Shown here in pieces: positions 33,715 through 37,012 of a DNA stretch of 37,012 nucleotides. A model generated the notes under the pieces. That model searched no databases. It was not told where the DNA came from and worked only from the letters and a program-made list of their open reading frames with translations. Within the stretch, counting starts at the first letter, position 1, and each line of letters begins with the position of its first letter. The stretch is from Candidatus Omnitrophota bacterium (GTDB lineage: Bacteria > Omnitrophota > Gorgyraeia > Zapsychrales > Zapsychraceae), in the NCBI GenBank assembly GCA_022703565.1, contig JAKLDK010000007.1:1-37012 (forward strand), read 5' to 3'. The position numbers and the translations under genes are program-made.

Positions 33715-35385
33715 ATGATACGAATAGCCTTAGCCCAAATAAATGTTACCGTCGGTGATATTAACGGAAACAAAAATAAGATTTTACAAACCCTTAAGCT
33801 GGCTCAAGAAAAAACGGTTGATATCATTGCTTTTCCCGAGCTGGTCCTCTGTGGTTATCCTCCGGAAGATTTGTTGTATAAAAAATATTTTATTCAAGAA
33901 AATATCAAAGCCGTCCGCGATATTGCCAAGGAAGTGAAGGATATTGTGGCCGTAGTCGGATTTGTTGACATGGATAAAAATGAAAAGAAATATAATTCTG
34001 CCGCAATTATGTTCAATGGAAAAATCCTAGATATTTATCATAAGCACGAATTGCCTAATTATGGTGTATTTGACGAGAAGCGATATTTTGAAAGCGGCAA
34101 ATCCGAAAATATTTATTTCTTTGGCAATACAGTTTGGGGTGTAAATATTTGCGAGGATATATGGAAAGATAAAGGTGTGTATTTAAAGCAGGCTAATAAT
34201 GGCGCCAGTGTAATAATTAATATTTCTTCTTCTCCGTATGAAATGGATAAACTTAAAACTAGACGGAATTTGCTTTGTAAAAGAGCGAAGGAAAGCAAAT
34301 GTTATGCTTGTTATGTTAATTTGGTTGGGGCCCAGGATGAGCTGGTTTTTGATGGTGCCAGCCTGGTTGTGTCTCCGACGGGAAAAATAATTGCTTTAGC
34401 GAAGCAATTTGTTGAAGATTTATTGATAGTTGATTTGCCGGAAGGGAAAACAAAAAACAAGCCCAAGAGGGTTATAACAATATCTAAAACCATAAAAAAC
34501 AAAACAAATCTCGTGCACAATAAAGTTATACGTGAATATTCTGCAATCGAAAGCATGTATCAAGCGCTTATTATCGGGACGAGGGATTATATAAATAAAA
34601 ACGGATTTAAGAAGGTTGTCGTGGGTTTAAGCGGAGGAATTGATTCGGCTATTGTTGCGAAAATTGCGAAAGAAGCAATTGGCGCTCAAAATGTAATCGC
34701 GGTTACAATGCCGTCAATGTTTACCTCTAATGAAACAAAGTCAGATGCTAAAGCGCTGGCGGAGCAGCTTAGAATAAAATTATTAGAAATACCAATCAAA
34801 GAGATTTATGACAGTTATATAAATACGCTAAAGAATGATTTCGCCGGATTATCTTCGAATATAACAGAGGAAAACATTCAGGCTCGCATAAGAGGAAATA
34901 TATTAATGGCGCTTTCTAATAAGTTTGGCTGGTTAGTTTTGACGACTGGAAATAAATCTGAATTAGCCGTTGGATATTGTACTCTATACGGAGATATGTC
35001 CGGCGGCTTTGCAGTTATCAAGGATGTTTTTAAAACCAAGGTGTATGAATTGGCTAAGCTGATCAATCAAAAAGAGCCGGGAATAATTCCGGAAACAATT
35101 ATTCGGCGTCCGCCAACAGCTGAATTACGGTTTAATCAAAAAGATCAGGACAGCCTTCCTGCCTACGAAGTTTTGGATAAAATTTTGGTTGAATATATTG
35201 AAAAACACCGCTCTATTAGCCAAATCGCAAAGATGTTTGACCGAGCCCTTGTGGCTAAGGTAATAAAATTGGTCGATTTGAGCGAATACAAAAGACGACA
35301 AGCGCCCCCAGGAGTTAAGATAACACACCTCGCCTTTGGCAAAGATAGGCGTTTACCGATAACAAATAAATATAAAGAAGAATAG
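33715..35385 (+). CDS. nadE: Glutamine-dependent NAD+ synthetase
   Basis: This enzyme amidates deamido-NAD+ to NAD+ with glutamine as nitrogen source. The 556-residue protein has an N-terminal nitrilase-type glutaminase (catalytic Glu in FPELVLCGYPPEDLL, Lys in KHELPNYGVFDEKRYF, Cys in VNICEDIW) and a C-terminal synthetase with P-loop GLSGGIDSA and TTGNKSELAVGYCTLYGDMS. Length and domain order match the family. It starts one base after the thiolase-like stop and ends the operon; a 419-base gap follows. Confidence 0.97.
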   Translation: MIRIALAQINVTVGDINGNKNKILQTLKLAQEKTVDIIAFPELVLCGYPPEDLLYKKYFIQENIKAVRDIAKEVKDIVAVVGFVDMDKNEKKYNSAAIMFNGKILDIYHKHELPNYGVFDEKRYFESGKSENIYFFGNTVWGVNICEDIWKDKGVYLKQANNGASVIINISSSPYEMDKLKTRRNLLCKRAKESKCYACYVNLVGAQDELVFDGASLVVSPTGKIIALAKQFVEDLLIVDLPEGKTKNKPKRVITISKTIKNKTNLVHNKVIREYSAIESMYQALIIGTRDYINKNGFKKVVVGLSGGIDSAIVAKIAKEAIGAQNVIAVTMPSMFTSNETKSDAKALAEQLRIKLLEIPIKEIYDSYINTLKNDFAGLSSNITEENIQARIRGNILMALSNKFGWLVLTTGNKSELAVGYCTLYGDMSGGFAVIKDVFKTKVYELAKLINQKEPGIIPETIIRRPPTAELRFNQKDQDSLPAYEVLDKILVEYIEKHRSISQIAKMFDRALVAKVIKLVDLSEYKRRQAPPGVKITHLAFGKDRRLPITNKYKEE

Positions 35386-35734
35386 CTGTTTCTTCCCTGC
35401 CTACGCAGAAAGCCAGGCTTTAGCTGCAGAGCCACATTAATTTGTAAAGTGCTTTATTCGAAAGAACCTCCAATCAATAAGATAGTAAAAACAATTGAAC
35501 CGAGGTTGTGCGTTAGAAACATTTTCTCGAATAGAATTGCTAAAAGAAAATGTTCCAACAAGATCGGCCGCTTTCCTTAAGATTCTATTCGAGAAAAATG
35601 GTGCTCCAATCCAGAGTAGATTTTCTAATGAGAAACTTGGGTTGAAACAATATCAAAATATTTCTCAATGATTTTGTCGATTTTCTTCCTGAAGCCCGAA
35701 GCAATACAACAGAATCGCCTATTCTATTTCTTCC
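35386..35734. other. Gene-free structured region after nadE
   Basis: No supported gene. The segment carries a 16-base perfect inverted repeat (35522-35537 and 35582-35597, 44-base spacer). The left arm overlaps a competing 10-base-pair hairpin (35518-35527 with 35545-35554), so the two structures exclude each other. A palindrome AAAGCC-A-GGCTTT is at 35409-35421. No T-run follows the large stem, so it is not an ordinary terminator. It may be a leader RNA, a small RNA or a decayed repeat element. Confidence 0.6.
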
Positions 35735-35762
35735 TTGTATAATAAAGGCGCTATAGTATAAT
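35735..35762 (+). promoter_or_regulatory. Promoter of the TPR lipoprotein gene
   Basis: TTGTAT (35735-35740), a 16-base spacer and a perfect TATAAT (35757-35762). The leader is about 36 bases and includes AGAGGTG before the ATG. The structured region lies upstream of this promoter, so it is not in this transcript. Confidence 0.65.
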
Positions 35763-35804
35763 TATGGAGTTTATCAATTAATCGAAACAACAAAGAGGTG
35801 AAAA

Positions 35805-36338
35805 ATGAAAAGAATGTTTATTTTGTTAACAATCGCTTTATTTGCCTTTGGTTGCGGTAAAAAAGAGGCCAAAGAAAACTTTCAGGGAGTGACTTCCAAA
35901 ACGGGATACGTTAAGGAAGGACAGAAATATTTGCAACAAGGAGAGGTTGTTAACGCGATAAAAAGCTTTGACAAGGCGATTCAGCAAGAACCTACCAATG
36001 CGGCTAATTATTTAATTCTCGGACAATTATATATGCGCCTAAAAAGTTATGATAAAGCAGCCGATACTTTTTCTGCGGCGGCTAGAATAGCTCCGGATAG
36101 CGGGGAAGTTTTCTATTTATTAGCTTTTAGCGAGGCTTTGGGTGGCAAAAGAGAATATGCGATTAAAGCGGCTCAACAAAGCGCTGTTCTTTTCCAGAAG
36201 AAGAATGAAATCGAGAAAATGAACAAAGCTCTGGTGTTGTGGAAGAGCTTGTCTGATGCGAATCAGCCTCCAGCAGCAGTAGCGGCCGATGTTCCCGCTG
36301 GGGCAGTGGTTGTCCCAGATGCTGGTATGGACAAATAA
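35805..36338 (+). CDS. TPR-repeat lipoprotein
   Basis: The 177-residue protein has a lipoprotein signal with lipobox FAFGC (cysteine about 17). Residues about 33-140 form roughly three TPR motifs (VKEGQKYLQQGEVVNAIKSF, YLILGQLYMRLKSYDKAADT, and a third from FYLLAFSEALGGKREYAIKA). A proline/alanine-rich tail follows. It is probably a scaffold in the envelope; partners are not evident. A strong terminator stem follows, inside the next frame. The lipoprotein is a plausible substrate of the adjacent Lnt. Confidence 0.85.
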   Translation: MKRMFILLTIALFAFGCGKKEAKENFQGVTSKTGYVKEGQKYLQQGEVVNAIKSFDKAIQQEPTNAANYLILGQLYMRLKSYDKAADTFSAAARIAPDSGEVFYLLAFSEALGGKREYAIKAAQQSAVLFQKKNEIEKMNKALVLWKSLSDANQPPAAVAADVPAGAVVVPDAGMDK

Positions 36339-36353
36339 TATTATCATAAGTTA

Positions 36354-37012
36354 ATGTTTAATTTAAAGCCGAAAGAAGTGTTGCTCGTGATTCTTTCGGC
36401 TTTTTTATTTTATTTGTCTTTTCCCAATTTTATTTATTTTAAGGGTTTTTCTTTTTTTGTATGGATTTTTGCTGTGCCATTATTCTTTTCGTTTGATTTG
36501 TGCGAATGGAAAAAAGCCTTGAGGCTGGGTTTATTGCAGGGATTGTTGTCTTATTTTCTACTAATTAATTGGTTGCTTCCCGTCGATAAAAGATTATATT
36601 TGCTTGTTGTTGCTTTGTTGTCTTCACAAGTCTTTATTTTCTCTTTATTTTACGTAGCTTATCGAAAGCATAATATTTCTTGGCCTTTGTTTTCTGTCCC
36701 GGCCTTGTGGGTTATTTCCGAATTCTTAAGAGAAAATCTTATGGGTGGTTTTTCTTGGAATTTAGCTAATTCTCAAACTTTTTCCTTGGCTAATTTGCAA
36801 ATTGCAAGTATAACCGGCCCCTATGGGTTATCTTTTATAATTATTTTTGTTAATTATGGGTTGTATTTAGCGCTTAAGAGTTGTCGGTCAGTATATAAAA
36901 TTATTATTACGTTCAGCCTCGTCTTGGGCCTTCTTATCTTTGGATATATAAGGCTGAATTTAGCCAGTCACAAACAAGATGAAACCTTAAAAATTTGCAG
37001 CATCCAACCCAA
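36354..37012 (+). CDS. lnt: Apolipoprotein N-acyltransferase, N-terminal part (runs off the window)
   Basis: Lnt adds the third acyl chain to lipoproteins at the inner membrane. The visible 219 codons are very hydrophobic with several membrane helices, and contain the family segments LSFPNFIYFKGFSFFVWIFA near the start and ALWVISEFLRENLMGGFSWN, followed by LANLQIASITGPYGLSF. The catalytic nitrilase domain would lie beyond the window end. The ATG at 36354 has no ribosome binding site and the first codons overlap the upstream terminator, so a start at a later TTG or GTG (36381 or 36387) is possible. Confidence 0.88.
   Translation, partial: MFNLKPKEVLLVILSAFLFYLSFPNFIYFKGFSFFVWIFAVPLFFSFDLCEWKKALRLGLLQGLLSYFLLINWLLPVDKRLYLLVVALLSSQVFIFSLFYVAYRKHNISWPLFSVPALWVISEFLRENLMGGFSWNLANSQTFSLANLQIASITGPYGLSFIIIFVNYGLYLALKSCRSVYKIIITFSLVLGLLIFGYIRLNLASHKQDETLKICSIQP
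36365..36416 (+). terminator. Rho-independent terminator overlapping the start of lnt
   Basis: A 13-base-pair stem AAAGCCGAAAGAA/TTCTTTCGGCTTT with a 13-base loop, followed by TTTATTTTATTTG. It ends the TPR lipoprotein transcript, yet it lies within codons about 4 to 20 of the lnt frame. Confidence 0.8.

Noticed and set aside
35386-35804. RNase P RNA, 4.5S RNA or tmRNA in the gap after nadE
   Set aside because: None of the conserved core sequences of these RNAs was found in the segment.

Overview
This window is the origin-proximal part of a low-GC bacterial chromosome. The cell envelope looks Gram-negative: YidC has a large periplasmic domain, there is an apolipoprotein N-acyltransferase (Lnt), two lipoproteins carry lipoboxes, and there is a Spy-like periplasmic protein. 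Gene order, compact synthetases, a bacterial GlnRS beside GltX, and rpoZ/coaC/yicC/gmk clustering suggest an uncultivated lineage such as Omnitrophota or a PVC/Elusimicrobia-like relative. That placement is inference and I could not test it.

Layout. (1) 1-3169: dnaN and dnaA run leftwards, with a possible start of a DciA-like gene at the left edge. The roughly 530-base AT-rich gap between dnaA and rpmH is the likely replication origin. (2) 3170-8657: rpmH-yidD-yidC-jag (without rnpA, and with only the N-terminal domain of Jag), then a perfect parS palindrome, parA, parB, yicC and gmk. (3) 8680-9945: a sigma70-type promoter, rpoZ, a stand-alone coaC, then tRNA-Cys, tRNA-Leu and tRNA-Val. (4) 9991-18859: thrS, infC (AUU start), rpmI, rplT, a terminator hairpin, trkA, trkH, pheS and pheT. 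(5) 18887-24088: a 6S-like RNA with its own promoter, rarA, a 5-formyltetrahydrofolate cyclo-ligase, rny, ymdB and a PilZ protein. (6) 24146-25917: gltX, a repeat-rich segment, tRNA-Gln, and a 141-base hairpin element bounded by copies of the tRNA 3' end. (7) 25918-30203: a GDT1-type cation exporter, a convergent ArsB/NhaD-type permease, glnS and a Spy-like protein. (8) 30261-37012: a small membrane-anchored protein, a peptidoglycan-binding lipoprotein, an operon of a BioD-like/DRTGG protein, a thiolase-like protein and nadE, a 419-base structured gap, a TPR lipoprotein, and the start of lnt.

Most of the window is informational housekeeping: replication and segregation, ribosome assembly, tRNA charging and RNA turnover. 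Nearly all genes right of the putative origin run rightwards, as expected for leading-strand genes. No phage, CRISPR array or defence island is visible. The less ordinary items are the tRNA-Gln-associated element, the thiolase homologue lacking two catalytic residues, the probable leaderless starts of dnaA, rpmH and glnS, the AUU start of infC, domain-stripped proteins (Jag_N only, ThrRS without TGS, short PheT, CoaC without CoaB), and mutually exclusive hairpins before the TPR lipoprotein.
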